Assembly: GCA_015490175.1 (NCBI GenBank)
Contig: WFYJ01000287.1
Location: 1 to 52,532 of the forward strand
Reading direction: 5' to 3'
Length of the DNA: 52,532 nucleotides
Source: Saprospiraceae bacterium
GTDB lineage: Bacteria; Bacteroidota; Bacteroidia; Chitinophagales; Saprospiraceae
Part shown: positions 1 to 7,644 of the stretch, one piece after another
Position numbering within the stretch: the first letter of the stretch is position 1
Layout: the number at the start of each line of letters is the position of its first letter
Program-made: the position numbers and the translations under genes
Notes under the pieces: generated by a model
Databases searched by the model: none
What the model was told of the DNA's origin: nothing
Seen by the model: the letters and a program-made list of their open reading frames with translations, nothing else

Positions 1-2
1 CC

Positions 3-287
3 CAGAGCCCTTCCGATAAGTGGATGATCGGCCGCAATAGTAGAGATAAGGGTTCCGTTCATTCCGACATCTGGAAGGGCACCGCCGTCGAATTGGCATC
101 CACTCATTGGATTGCAGTACATCCCAGCGTTGGATGGTGGAGAGAAAGAGCCCATTTGAAAAAGGTGAATAAATGCACAAGGTATTCATTGATTGTAAGC
201 ATCGACACCCCAGAGCAGGAGGTGGATATTTACACGCCCGTTTACACTCGGATTAAAAACCGTGTACCTGTTCCGATAAGTGCATGA
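3..287 (+). CDS. C-terminal fragment of a probable subtilisin-like (S8) peptidase, 5' end outside window
   Basis: The frame is open from the window start to TGA at 285-287. The tail reads RYSLIVSIDTPEQEVDIYTP followed by VYTRIK, and upstream has GSVHSDIWKGTAVELA and VGWWRERAHLK. From memory this resembles the C-terminal domain of large subtilase-family proteins that are often encoded beside an AAA ATPase in defence-type loci. The catalytic Asp/His/Ser part would lie upstream, so enzyme activity cannot be seen here. It is followed by hsdR on the same strand, which fits a defence island. An internal ATG at 24 could also begin an unrelated small ORF, so the family call is tentative. Confidence 0.4.
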   Translation, partial: QSPSDKWMIGRNSRDKGSVHSDIWKGTAVELASTHWIAVHPSVGWWRERAHLKKVNKCTRYSLIVSIDTPEQEVDIYTPVYTRIKNRVPVPISA

Positions 288-288
288 T
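11..288. repeat. 18-bp direct repeat pair about 260 bp apart
   Basis: The word TTCCGATAAGTGSATGAT occurs at 11-28 (S = G) and 271-288 (S = C), 17 of 18 identical. The two copies bracket the probable subtilase tail. In the appropriate frames both would encode SDKxMI. The origin is unknown; duplication of a short coding segment or an insertion footprint are both possible. Confidence 0.6.
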
Positions 289-403
289 ATTGAAGAAATA
301 CACCTATCCGATGGATGTGTTTCCGGCATTCTGGGATAAACTTTCGGCACTGGCCTACATGAACACTATCGGCCTGCTGCGGCGGTTAAAGGTTGTGTTT
401 TGA
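284..403 (+). pseudogene. Small ORF fragment (39 aa), possible degenerate PIN/DUF4411-like remnant
   Basis: ATG at 284 opens 39 codons containing YPMDVFPAFWDKLSALAY and ends in TGA at 401-403, overlapping the TTG start of hsdR (TTGA). The YPMDVFPxFWxxL word resembles the N-terminal region of DUF4411 PIN-like proteins, but the preceding acidic catalytic segment and everything after about residue 39 are missing. The frame is closed by a stop at 254-256, so it is not a fusion with the upstream gene. It may equally be a chance ORF. Confidence 0.2.
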
Positions 404-3400
404 AAAAATCAGATATGCCAGACAAGCGCCATTCATCCCATTACAAGCCCATCGTAGAAAACCCCCATTCCACCGTAGTAGCGGAATACACGCCCATCTA
501 TGCAGCCGAACAGAGCTACCAGAGTGAGGCCCATCTTGAAACAGCCTTTATCGAGCAACTCAAAGCGCAGGGCTATGAATATTTACCCATAAAGGGCGAA
601 GAAGACCTTATCCAGAACCTGCGGCGGCAGTTGGAAAAGCTCAACGACATTACGTTTTCCGAAGAAGAATGGCGGCGCTTTTTCAAGGCCTGTCTGGCCA
701 ATCCCAATGAGGGCATCGAAGAGAAAACCCGCACCATCCAGGAAGACCATATCAAAATCCTGGAACGAGACGACGGCACGACCAAAAACATCTACCTCAT
801 CGACAAGAAAAACATCCACCGCAACACCTTGCAGGTCATCAACCAATACGGCACCGCGCAGGGCCGCCACCCGAACCGCTACGATGTCACTATCCTGGTC
901 AACGGCCTGCCGCTGGTGCACGTAGAATTGAAGCGGCGGGGCGTGGCCCTGCGAGAAGCCTTCAACCAGATTGCCCGCTATCAACGGGAGAGCTTCTGGG
1001 CCGGCAGCGGACTGTTTGAATACGTGCAGGTGTTTGTGATTTCCAACGGCACGCACACCAAGTATTACAGCAACACCACGCGCCGCGAACACATCCGCGA
1101 GCAAGGAAAAAAAGTTCGAAAAGGCAAACGCACTAGCAACAGCTTCAAATTCACCTCATGGTGGGCCGATGCCAAAAACCAGCCCATTACCGACCTGATG
1201 GATTTCACCCAGACATTTTTTGTAAAAAACACCCTGTTGAATATTCTGACGCGGTATTGCGTGTTTACCTCTGAACGTCAATTACTGGTGATGCGGCCCT
1301 ATCAGATCGCTGCCACTGAACGCATCATTAACCGCATCGAGATCAGCACCAACCACAAGCAGGTGGGCACCTGCAAAGCCGGCGGCTACATTTGGCACGC
1401 TACAGGCTCGGGCAAGACCCTCACCAGCTTCAAAACCGCTCTGTTGGCCACCCACCTTCCCGACATCGACAAAGTGCTGTTCGTGGTCGATCGTAAAGAC
1501 CTCGACTACCAGACGATGCGCGAATACGACAAATTCCAGAAGGGCGCCGCCAACAGCAACACCAGTACCCGCATCCTCAAACAGCAACTCGAAGACCCCA
1601 AAGCCCGCATCATCATTACCACCATCCAGAAACTGGACCGGTTTATCAAAAAAAACAAAGGGCATTCGGTTTTCAACCAACATATCGTCATCATCTTTGA
1701 CGAGTGTCACCGCTCGCAATTTGGGCAGATGCATCGGGCCATCACCAGAGCATTCAAGCGCTATCACCTTTTCGGCTTTACCGGCACGCCTATTTTCGCA
1801 CAAAACGCCGCCTCGCGGGAGGGCATCCGCTGGACCACAGAACAAATCGTCGGCGACCGGCTGCATGCCTACACCATCGTGGACGCCATCCGTGACGGGA
1901 ACGTATTGCCCTTCAAAGTGGACTACGTTTCCACGATGCGGGAAAAAGAGCAAATCGACGATGAACAGGTGGCCGCCATCAACAGGGAAAGCGCCTTGCT
2001 TGCCCCGCAAAGAATACAAAACGTCGTCCGCTATATCCTCGAACACTTCGACCAGAAAACCCGGCGCAATACCTATTACCGCCTGCATGAAAGACGGCTG
2101 CGCGGCTTTAATTCCATTCTGGCCGTGGCTTCCATCGATGCCGCCAAACGCTATTACAGCGAGTTTCAAAGGCAAATGGAAAGCCTGCCATCCGATAAGC
2201 GGCTGAAAGTAGCCTTGATTTACAGTTTTGGCCAGAACGAAGACATCGACGGGCTGGTCGATGAAAATCCGGAAGACACCACAGGCCTCGATCAGCCTTC
2301 CCGGGATTTCCTCGAACGGGCTATCCAGGACTACAACCGGATGTTTGGCACCGACTACGACACCAGTCCGGAAAAGTTTCAGAACTACTATAAGGACGTC
2401 AGCCAACGGGTCAAAGACCGGGAGGTGGACCTTTTGATCGTCGTCAATATGTTTCTGACCGGCTTCGATGCCACTACGCTGAACACGCTCTGGGTCGATA
2501 AAAACCTGCGCTATCACGGTTTGGTGCAGGCTTTTTCCCGCACCAACCGCATCCTCAACAGCGTCAAGACGCATGGCAACATCGTTTGCTTCCGCAATCT
2601 GGAAGAAGCCACCAATCGGGCTTTTGCCCTGTTTGGTGACAAAGAGGCAGTAAGTGTAGTTTTCATGCGGACCTTCGACGAATACTACGAAGGCTACACC
2701 AAAAACGGAAAACCTGTTCTTGGTTACCGCACACTCATCCAACAGCTATTGGATGACTTTCCGCTGGGTCAGCCTATCGCAGGAGAGGAGGCCAAACGGG
2801 ACTTCGTCGTACTTTATGGCCAGATCCTTCGGATGAAAAACATCCTTTCCACTTTCGACGATTTTGAAGGCAAGGAAATCCTCACGCCCCGCCAATGGCA
2901 AGACTATCAAAGCATCTACCTGGATCTCTATCAGGAATTTCGCAAATCATCCGAAGCCGAGCAAGAAGACATTCGCGACGATCTGGTGTTTGAGATGGAG
3001 CTGGTCAAACAAGCCGAGATCAACGTTGACCACATCCTGATGCTGATAGAAAAATATCGTCAGGAACAAAAAACCACCGAAGAAATCCAAACCGAAGTAG
3101 GCCGCGTCGTCCAGGCATCCGTAACGCTGCGAAACAAAAAAGATCTCATTATGCAGTTCATCGCCTCGCTCGACCCGGGGGCAAACGTGATCGATCGATG
3201 GGAGACTTTTATCCAGGGTAAAAAGAAAGAGGAATTAGACCAAATCATCGAACGGGAAAATCTGAACCCGCAACACACCTATGCCTTTATTCAGCGGGCT
3301 TTCGAGGATGGGTATATTGAAGAGCTTGGAACAGACATCACCCGCATCCTGCCACCGGTGAGCCGCTTTTCACCTGACACCGACTATTCCTGTTTGCGGG

Positions 3401-3468
3401 AAAGGATCATCGACGCCCTTAAAGCATTTTTCGACCGCTTTTATGTCCTTTCGGGAAAGGAATTGTAG
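400..3468 (+). CDS. hsdR: Type I restriction enzyme R (motor/nuclease) subunit HsdR
   Basis: ATP-dependent translocase and endonuclease subunit of a type I restriction-modification complex, acting with HsdM and HsdS on unmodified foreign DNA. The 1022-residue protein has an N-terminal nuclease domain with D161 (RYDVTILV) and E176-x-K178 (HVELKRRG), Walker A HATGSGKT around 333-340, DECH at about 434, and GFTGTPIF at about 458, the usual SF2 motor order, then the C-terminal helical region. Start is TTG at 400; an ATG five codons later (415) is the alternative. No hsdM or hsdS lies downstream, so they must be upstream of the window if present. The base composition looks less GC-rich than the housekeeping genes that follow, suggesting acquisition by transfer. 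Confidence 0.95.
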   Translation: MKKSDMPDKRHSSHYKPIVENPHSTVVAEYTPIYAAEQSYQSEAHLETAFIEQLKAQGYEYLPIKGEEDLIQNLRRQLEKLNDITFSEEEWRRFFKACLANPNEGIEEKTRTIQEDHIKILERDDGTTKNIYLIDKKNIHRNTLQVINQYGTAQGRHPNRYDVTILVNGLPLVHVELKRRGVALREAFNQIARYQRESFWAGSGLFEYVQVFVISNGTHTKYYSNTTRREHIREQGKKVRKGKRTSNSFKFTSWWADAKNQPITDLMDFTQTFFVKNTLLNILTRYCVFTSERQLLVMRPYQIAATERIINRIEISTNHKQVGTCKAGGYIWHATGSGKTLTSFKTALLATHLPDIDKVLFVVDRKDLDYQTMREYDKFQKGAANSNTSTRILKQQLEDPKARIIITTIQKLDRFIKKNKGHSVFNQHIVIIFDECHRSQFGQMHRAITRAFKRYHLFGFTGTPIFAQNAASREGIRWTTEQIVGDRLHAYTIVDAIRDGNVLPFKVDYVSTMREKEQIDDEQVAAINRESALLAPQRIQNVVRYILEHFDQKTRRNTYYRLHERRLRGFNSILAVASIDAAKRYYSEFQRQMESLPSDKRLKVALIYSFGQNEDIDGLVDENPEDTTGLDQPSRDFLERAIQDYNRMFGTDYDTSPEKFQNYYKDVSQRVKDREVDLLIVVNMFLTGFDATTLNTLWVDKNLRYHGLVQAFSRTNRILNSVKTHGNIVCFRNLEEATNRAFALFGDKEAVSVVFMRTFDEYYEGYTKNGKPVLGYRTLIQQLLDDFPLGQPIAGEEAKRDFVVLYGQILRMKNILSTFDDFEGKEILTPRQWQDYQSIYLDLYQEFRKSSEAEQEDIRDDLVFEMELVKQAEINVDHILMLIEKYRQEQKTTEEIQTEVGRVVQASVTLRNKKDLIMQFIASLDPGANVIDRWETFIQGKKKEELDQIIERENLNPQHTYAFIQRAFEDGYIEELGTDITRILPPVSRFSPDTDYSCLRERIIDALKAFFDRFYVLSGKEL

Positions 3469-3587
3469 GCATCCTGGATGCCATTGACAGGTTGAGACCG
3501 CGCAGGAGCGGTGTTGGGATGGTCAGCCCGGAGTGGCCGGTTTCGACAGAAGCAACAAAGAAACTTGAGGCGAAAAATTCCATCCTC

Positions 3588-3637
3588 CGTTGACCATCGT
3601 CAGCAATTTCCACACTCAACTTGCACTGAGTATTTTT
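3588..3637 (+). repeat. Degenerate right end of the dispersed inverted-repeat element
   Basis: The segment GTTGACCATCGTCAGCAATT and what follows, ending near CACTGAGTAT, matches the right end of the elements at 7523-7550 and 26981-27008 with several changes. No matching left end is seen nearby. It lies just upstream of the amidohydrolase start. Confidence 0.5.
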
Positions 3638-3658
3638 CAAACCAAAATCACCCGACAC

Positions 3659-4993
3659 ATGAAAATGAAGTGGTTACCTGTGCTGTGTCTCGTGCTGACG
3701 GCATTTGCTGCAAAGGCACAGCAAGCAGAGATCAAGGCCCTGGTAGGGGGCACCCTGATCGATGGTTATGGCGGCAGGCCTTTGCGCAACAGCGTCATCA
3801 TCATCGAAGGGGAGCGCATTGCGGCCATCGGCCAGGTGGGGCAGATCGAAATTCCCGAAGGCGCCGAAATCATCAGTACCGAGGGGATGAGCGTGCTGCC
3901 CGGCCTGTGGGACATGCACGTCCATCTCATGATCAACGGCCATGCCGATTACAGCCACTGGGACAAGACCTATCCGCCTCTGTTTCGCGATGTGATTATG
4001 CCGGCTTCCGCCAAACAGCTCCTCCACGCCGGCGTGACCAGCGCCCGCGATCTGGGCGCCCCTCTGGAAGACATCATCGCCGTGCGCGACGCCATCAACA
4101 GAGGCGAACTGGAAGGGCCGACGCTCTACGTGTCGGGGCCCTTCATTCAGCACGAGCCGTATCCGGGCACCGAGCTGTTCCGGTGGGGCGTGAACGGTCC
4201 TGAGGATGCGCGCGTCAAGGTGCGCAAGCTCGCCGAGGCGGGCGTCGATTGCATCAAGCTCATCGATCAGGACCAGATGACGATGGAGGAGGTGTATGCC
4301 GTGGTGGACGAGGCGCACAAACACGGCCTGCCGGTAGTGGCCCATTCGCATCGGCCCGAAGAGGTGCGGCGCGGCCTGCTGGCCGGAGTGGACTGCTTCG
4401 AGCATACGGGCCATGCCACTGCGCCCGAGTATCCCGAAGACGTCATGCGCATGATCAAGGAACGCACGGCCAGCGGCAAGAAGCTGTTCTGGACGCCTAC
4501 GATTGAAGGACTGTGGAACTACGAATATCTGCGCGACAATCCCGAAGAGCTCGACAACGACTGCTGGCATGAGGGTTTGCCCGACAGTATCATCCAGGAC
4601 ATCCGGCAGTCGTGGGCCCATCCCGAGCGCTTGCCTTATTTCCAGATCACGCCTTACCGCAAGCCGACCCTGCGCCGCAAGTTCGAGCAACTGGCCAACT
4701 CGGGCGTCGTTCTGCTCGTGGGCACCGACAGCGGCATCCCCATGAAGTTTCACTGCCAGAGCACCTGGCATGAGCTCGACGTCTGGGTCAACGAGCTGGG
4801 CTACGATCCCATGTTGGCCATTCGGGCGGCCACCTACTGGCCGGCCGTGGCCATGGGTGTGGAAAAGGACTATGGCACCATCGCCGAGGGCAAGTATGCC
4901 GACATCATCGCCGTGAAAGGGGATGTGCTCAGGCATATCGCCCTGCTTCAGGATGTGGATATCGTCATCAAGCACGGACGACGCGTGAAGTGA
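3659..4993 (+). CDS. Exported metal-dependent amidohydrolase
   Basis: Hydrolase of the amidohydrolase (TIM-barrel) superfamily, of the imidazolonepropionase/Xaa-Pro dipeptidase-like branch; the natural substrate cannot be read from the sequence. Metal ligands are in the expected order: H87 and H89 in DMHVHL, K200 in CIKLID, H229 in AHSHRP, H249 in FEHTGH and D357 in VGTDSG. A signal peptide (MKMKWLPVLCLVLTAFAAKA) supports the ATG at 3659; longer in-frame starts run into the repeat and are unlikely. At 444 residues it is of normal length. It is monocistronic, convergent with the following lipoprotein gene, with a hairpin between them. Confidence 0.9.
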   Translation: MKMKWLPVLCLVLTAFAAKAQQAEIKALVGGTLIDGYGGRPLRNSVIIIEGERIAAIGQVGQIEIPEGAEIISTEGMSVLPGLWDMHVHLMINGHADYSHWDKTYPPLFRDVIMPASAKQLLHAGVTSARDLGAPLEDIIAVRDAINRGELEGPTLYVSGPFIQHEPYPGTELFRWGVNGPEDARVKVRKLAEAGVDCIKLIDQDQMTMEEVYAVVDEAHKHGLPVVAHSHRPEEVRRGLLAGVDCFEHTGHATAPEYPEDVMRMIKERTASGKKLFWTPTIEGLWNYEYLRDNPEELDNDCWHEGLPDSIIQDIRQSWAHPERLPYFQITPYRKPTLRRKFEQLANSGVVLLVGTDSGIPMKFHCQSTWHELDVWVNELGYDPMLAIRAATYWPAVAMGVEKDYGTIAEGKYADIIAVKGDVLRHIALLQDVDIVIKHGRRVK

Positions 4994-5011
4994 CGTGGAC
5001 TGGGCAAACGT

Positions 5012-5058
5012 AGCGCGCAGGGCGGCGCCAATAGTCGGGGCGTCGCCTTGCGCTTTTT
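5012..5058 (+). terminator. Probable intrinsic terminator after the amidohydrolase
   Basis: AGCGCGCAGGGCGGCGCC (5012-5029) can pair, with mismatches, with GGCGTCGCCTTGCGCT (5039-5054), followed by a T run at 5054-5058. It overlaps the stop codon of the convergent minus-strand gene. Confidence 0.55.
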
Positions 5059-5851
5059 ACCACAGCAACCCGGTGCGCACCACTCCTTCGAGTTCCTGCC
5101 GGTCGATCAGGAATTCCGTGGGCCCCAGGGCGTATGGGGCGATTTCATAGGGGTTGTAATACAGGTACAGGCCATCGGGCCGGACGTAGAAGTTTTGCGG
5201 AAGCTGGAAGGCGCCATCCTGGAAATAGCCTGCTTCTTGCAGTGGCTCATCGGCAGGCAGGCTGCGCGCCTGGCGAAACATGCGTTCCACGAGGGCCTCC
5301 AGCCCTTTTTCGTCGCGGATAATGTCTTTCCATTCGAGCTTGTGGCCATCGCTTTTTGCGAAAGCGAGCAGCGTCACCCAGCTGTTGGGATGCGCACCGC
5401 CCGTGTATGCGTAGGTGCGCACGCCTACCGACCAGACCTTGTCGGTTTCGTAGTCGAGCGAAGCGATGGTTTCCAGCTCCCAGCGTTCGGCCAGGGCGGG
5501 ATCGGTGTATTGCTGGAACGTCTGGATGAAAGCGCGTGCCTCGTCGGCGGGCGTCTGTGGCCCGGCAGAGTCGGTGTCGGAAAAGAACTCGTAGTGCTGG
5601 TAGCGCGCCAGCGTGTCGGCGATGCGGCGAACCACGGCCTCGGGTGCACCGGTGGGGTGTAGCCATATCAGGCGCACGTGCGCGCAGGGGGCGGTGCCGA
5701 GGGTGTCGCATCGTCCCCACGACACCTCGGTGGTGTCGGCGACGAAGCGGATGCGGGTTGTTGCCGCCTCATCGGGTTCGTGGTCGTCGGCACAGGAGTA
5801 CCACAGCATGGCCACGAGGGCAAGGATGGACAGGGGGAAAGGTGCGCTCAT
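5057..5851 (-). CDS. Lipoprotein of the DUF3298/DUF4163 (RsiV-like) type
   Basis: The 264-residue protein begins with a lipoprotein signal ending in LWYSC (Cys about 20), so it should be anchored in a membrane facing the periplasm. The middle contains VRTYAYTGGAHPNSWV, the characteristic word of DUF4163/DUF3298 proteins, a fold shared by RsiV anti-sigma proteins and PdaC-type deacetylase accessory domains; no enzyme residues are evident. It is read away from the M23 peptidase gene on the same strand, but an intrinsic terminator separates the two, so it is probably its own unit. An internal TTTTGCGAAAGC copy lies at 5354-5365. Confidence 0.8.
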   Translation of the reverse strand: MSAPFPLSILALVAMLWYSCADDHEPDEAATTRIRFVADTTEVSWGRCDTLGTAPCAHVRLIWLHPTGAPEAVVRRIADTLARYQHYEFFSDTDSAGPQTPADEARAFIQTFQQYTDPALAERWELETIASLDYETDKVWSVGVRTYAYTGGAHPNSWVTLLAFAKSDGHKLEWKDIIRDEKGLEALVERMFRQARSLPADEPLQEAGYFQDGAFQLPQNFYVRPDGLYLYYNPYEIAPYALGPTEFLIDRQELEGVVRTGLLW

Positions 5852-5872
5852 GGATAGTCTTCATTTGGTATG

Positions 5873-5908
5873 CAAAAGAAAAGAGACTTTCCGCAGGGGG
5901 AAAGCCTC
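5873..5908 (-). terminator. Intrinsic terminator for the M23 peptidase gene
   Basis: On the minus strand GAGGCTTTCC (5908-5899) pairs with GGAAAGTCTC (5892-5883), with one G-T pair and a CCCTGC loop, and is followed by TTTTCTTTTG (5882-5873). Confidence 0.8.
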
Positions 5909-5918
5909 TTCCTGTTTT

Positions 5919-5931
5919 TTTGCCGAAAGGC
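5919..5931 (+). repeat. GAAA-hairpin motif, class I (TTTGCCGAAAGGC)
   Basis: Exact copy in the gap between two minus-strand genes, preceded by a T run. It is separate from the terminator hairpin beside it. Confidence 0.85.
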
Positions 5932-5936
5932 AGAGA

Positions 5937-6920
5937 TCAGTCGAACGACTGGTTGGCTCTGGAGGCCTGGCGTACCAGCTCGGCATATTCTTCCGGCGTC
6001 AGGCCGTCCATCACGTAGTCGATGGGGTTCACTTTCTTTCCTTTGTACCAGACTTCGTAGTGGCAGTGGGGCGCCGTGGAGGTGCCCGTGCTGCCGATCA
6101 GACCGATTTGCTGGCCCTTTTTCACCTTCTGGCCTACCTTGACATCGATGCGGCTCATGTGGCCGTAGAGCGTCTTGTAGCCGTAGCCATGGTCGATGAT
6201 GACGTGCTTGCCATAGCCGCGGTTGCTGTGCTTGACGGCCACCACCACGCCGTCGCCCGTAGCCTGGATGGGCGTGCCGCGCGGGGCGCTGAAGTCGATG
6301 CCGGTGTGCATCTTGCGCACTTTGTAGATGGGGTGGATGCGGTAGCCGAAGCCGGAGAGAACGCGAATGTCGTGCCTGAGCTTGTCTTCGCGTACAGGCT
6401 TGATGGAAGGAATGGATGCCAGCATCTTGGCTTTTTCCCTGGCCATGGCTTCGATCTCGTCGAGCGATTTGGACTGGAGGACGAGCTGGCGCTTGAGCTT
6501 GTCGGCGCGTGCTTTCACCTCGGCAAGCAGCTTGCCCGATTCCTTGAGGTTGCGCAGCTCGGCATAGCGCTCGTGGCCGCCTACGCCGCCTTCCCACACG
6601 GCTTCGTCGATGGGATCCATCTCGAGAATCATGCGGTGCACGTAGCGGTCGCGCTCTTGCAGGTTGGCCAGCGTCTTGCTCATCAGGTCGAAAGCCTGGT
6701 TGAGCTCGGCGTATTCGGCCTTCATGACTTCGATCTCGCGTTGCAGCATCTGTTCCCGCGGTGAGGGGAAGACGCGCCACACGAGCAAGGTGAACAAAAA
6801 GCCTGCAACCACCGCAGCACACAGAAAGCCGAACACGTGCAGCAGGCGTTCTTTCCAGGTTACTTCAACTTTTTCGTAACGCAGCGTCTGCGTGTTGAAG
6901 TAAAATTTTTCTCTTCTCAT
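5937..6920 (-). CDS. M23-family peptidoglycan endopeptidase, membrane-anchored
   Basis: Zinc metallopeptidase that cleaves peptidoglycan cross-bridges, or a degenerate activator of such enzymes. The 327-residue protein has a short cytoplasmic N-terminus, one membrane helix (about 27-48), a coiled-coil stretch (about 55-175) and a C-terminal M23/LytM domain. Zinc ligands are visible: H205 and D209 in MHTGIDFS, H285 and H287 in APHCHYEV, so the enzyme should be active. The gene lies divergently beside alaS, an arrangement I recall from other Bacteroidota. A good promoter lies at 7013-7043 and a terminator follows at 5873-5908. Confidence 0.92.
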   Translation of the reverse strand: MRREKFYFNTQTLRYEKVEVTWKERLLHVFGFLCAAVVAGFLFTLLVWRVFPSPREQMLQREIEVMKAEYAELNQAFDLMSKTLANLQERDRYVHRMILEMDPIDEAVWEGGVGGHERYAELRNLKESGKLLAEVKARADKLKRQLVLQSKSLDEIEAMAREKAKMLASIPSIKPVREDKLRHDIRVLSGFGYRIHPIYKVRKMHTGIDFSAPRGTPIQATGDGVVVAVKHSNRGYGKHVIIDHGYGYKTLYGHMSRIDVKVGQKVKKGQQIGLIGSTGTSTAPHCHYEVWYKGKKVNPIDYVMDGLTPEEYAELVRQASRANQSFD

Positions 6921-7012
6921 ACGGTCGTTGGTTGTTGGCCCAAATACTGCACCGAGGGCTTTCGTCTTCTCGTGTAGTCAGTTGTTTGTGGTGCAGTATC
7001 CCTCCCTTGCGC

Positions 7013-7043
7013 CAAAATTAGTGCCTGTTTCCTTTTTGTCAAA
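7013..7043 (-). promoter_or_regulatory. Bacteroidota-type promoter of the M23 peptidase gene
   Basis: On the minus strand TTTG (7043-7040), 19 bases, then TAATTTTG (7020-7013), fitting the TTTG-N17-23-TAnnTTTG consensus. The predicted leader is about 85 bases. Confidence 0.6.
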
Positions 7044-7061
7044 AAAGTGACAGAAAAAAGT

Positions 7062-7075
7062 TTTGCGCAAGCAAA
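7062..7075 (+). repeat. Hairpin motif variant with GCAA loop
   Basis: TTTGC-GCAA-GCAAA, a perfect stem-loop with a GNRA-type loop, in the gap between the M23 gene and alaS. The same word occurs inverted at 37823-37836. Confidence 0.6.
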
Positions 7076-7292
7076 CAATTTCAATATAAAAATTTGCAAT
7101 CTGTTGCTTGCGGCCCTGTTCGGGCAACTCCTCATGAGCATGTTCGTTGGGCGGGGGCAAGAACCAACCGGAAGTTGCGCAGTATTCGTGCAGGTGGTTG
7201 TTTTTCATCCCCATCGAAAAGCGCATCTTTGCGGCGTTTTCGACGCGCAAAGGTACAAAACGACCCATTGATATGTTTCTTTCCGTCAATAT

Positions 7293-7550
7293 TTATACTC
7301 AATCAAAGTGGTTTGGGAAATCCTGTTGCAATGGTTGAGGGTGTAGCGTTGAGGGTTTAGAGTTTAAAGTTTAAAGTTTAAAGTTTAAAGTTTAAAGTTT
7401 TTCTTGTTGATTATCAGCTTTTTGTCAAATCCTCAAATCCTCAGTTCCTCGATTGCTCAATCAAACTCGATTGCTCAATCAAAAATGTCCATCGTCTGGC
7501 GTCCATTGACTATCGTCAATAATTCCCAAACCGAATTGCGTTGAGTATAA
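7293..7550. mobile_element. MITE-like element with about 28-bp terminal inverted repeats
   Basis: The left end TTATACTCAA-N7-GGTTTGGGAA (7293-7319) is mirrored by TTCCCAAACC-N8-TTGAGTATAA (7523-7550). The interior has no ORF; it holds a GTTGAGGG stretch, an AGTTTAA tandem array (7361-7400) and CTCGATTGCTCAATCAA duplications. Related ends occur at 3588, 24030 and 26883-27033. This explains most of the 724-base gap before alaS. No transposase is in the window, so mobility is inferred only from the structure. Confidence 0.6.
7361..7400 (+). repeat. Tandem AGTTTAA array
   Basis: Nearly six head-to-tail copies of the 7-mer AGTTTAA. Shorter arrays of the same unit occur at about 24096-24113 and, inverted, at 32810-32850. 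Confidence 0.9.
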
Positions 7551-7563
7551 TAGATATTGACAT

Positions 7564-7587
7564 TTGGCCACAAGAAACTGTGGCCAA
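7564..7587 (+). promoter_or_regulatory. Stem-loop in the alaS upstream region
   Basis: TTGGCCACA and TGTGGCCAA form a perfect 9-bp stem with a 6-base loop, ending 57 bases before the alaS ATG. No T run follows, so it is not a terminator; a role as operator or leader structure is only a guess. Confidence 0.45.
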
Positions 7588-7644
7588 CCCCTCGCCCGGG
7601 TGGGTGTTTTGATGAAAATGCATTGCAAATCAGAGGATCCTGAT

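Noticed and set aside
3448-3463. TCCTTTC-GG-GAAAGGA inverted repeat at the end of hsdR as a terminator
   Set aside because: It lies inside the coding sequence before the stop and has no T run.
7361-7400. CRISPR-like array
   Set aside because: The 7-mer units are directly adjacent with no spacers; it is a simple tandem repeat and there are no cas genes.
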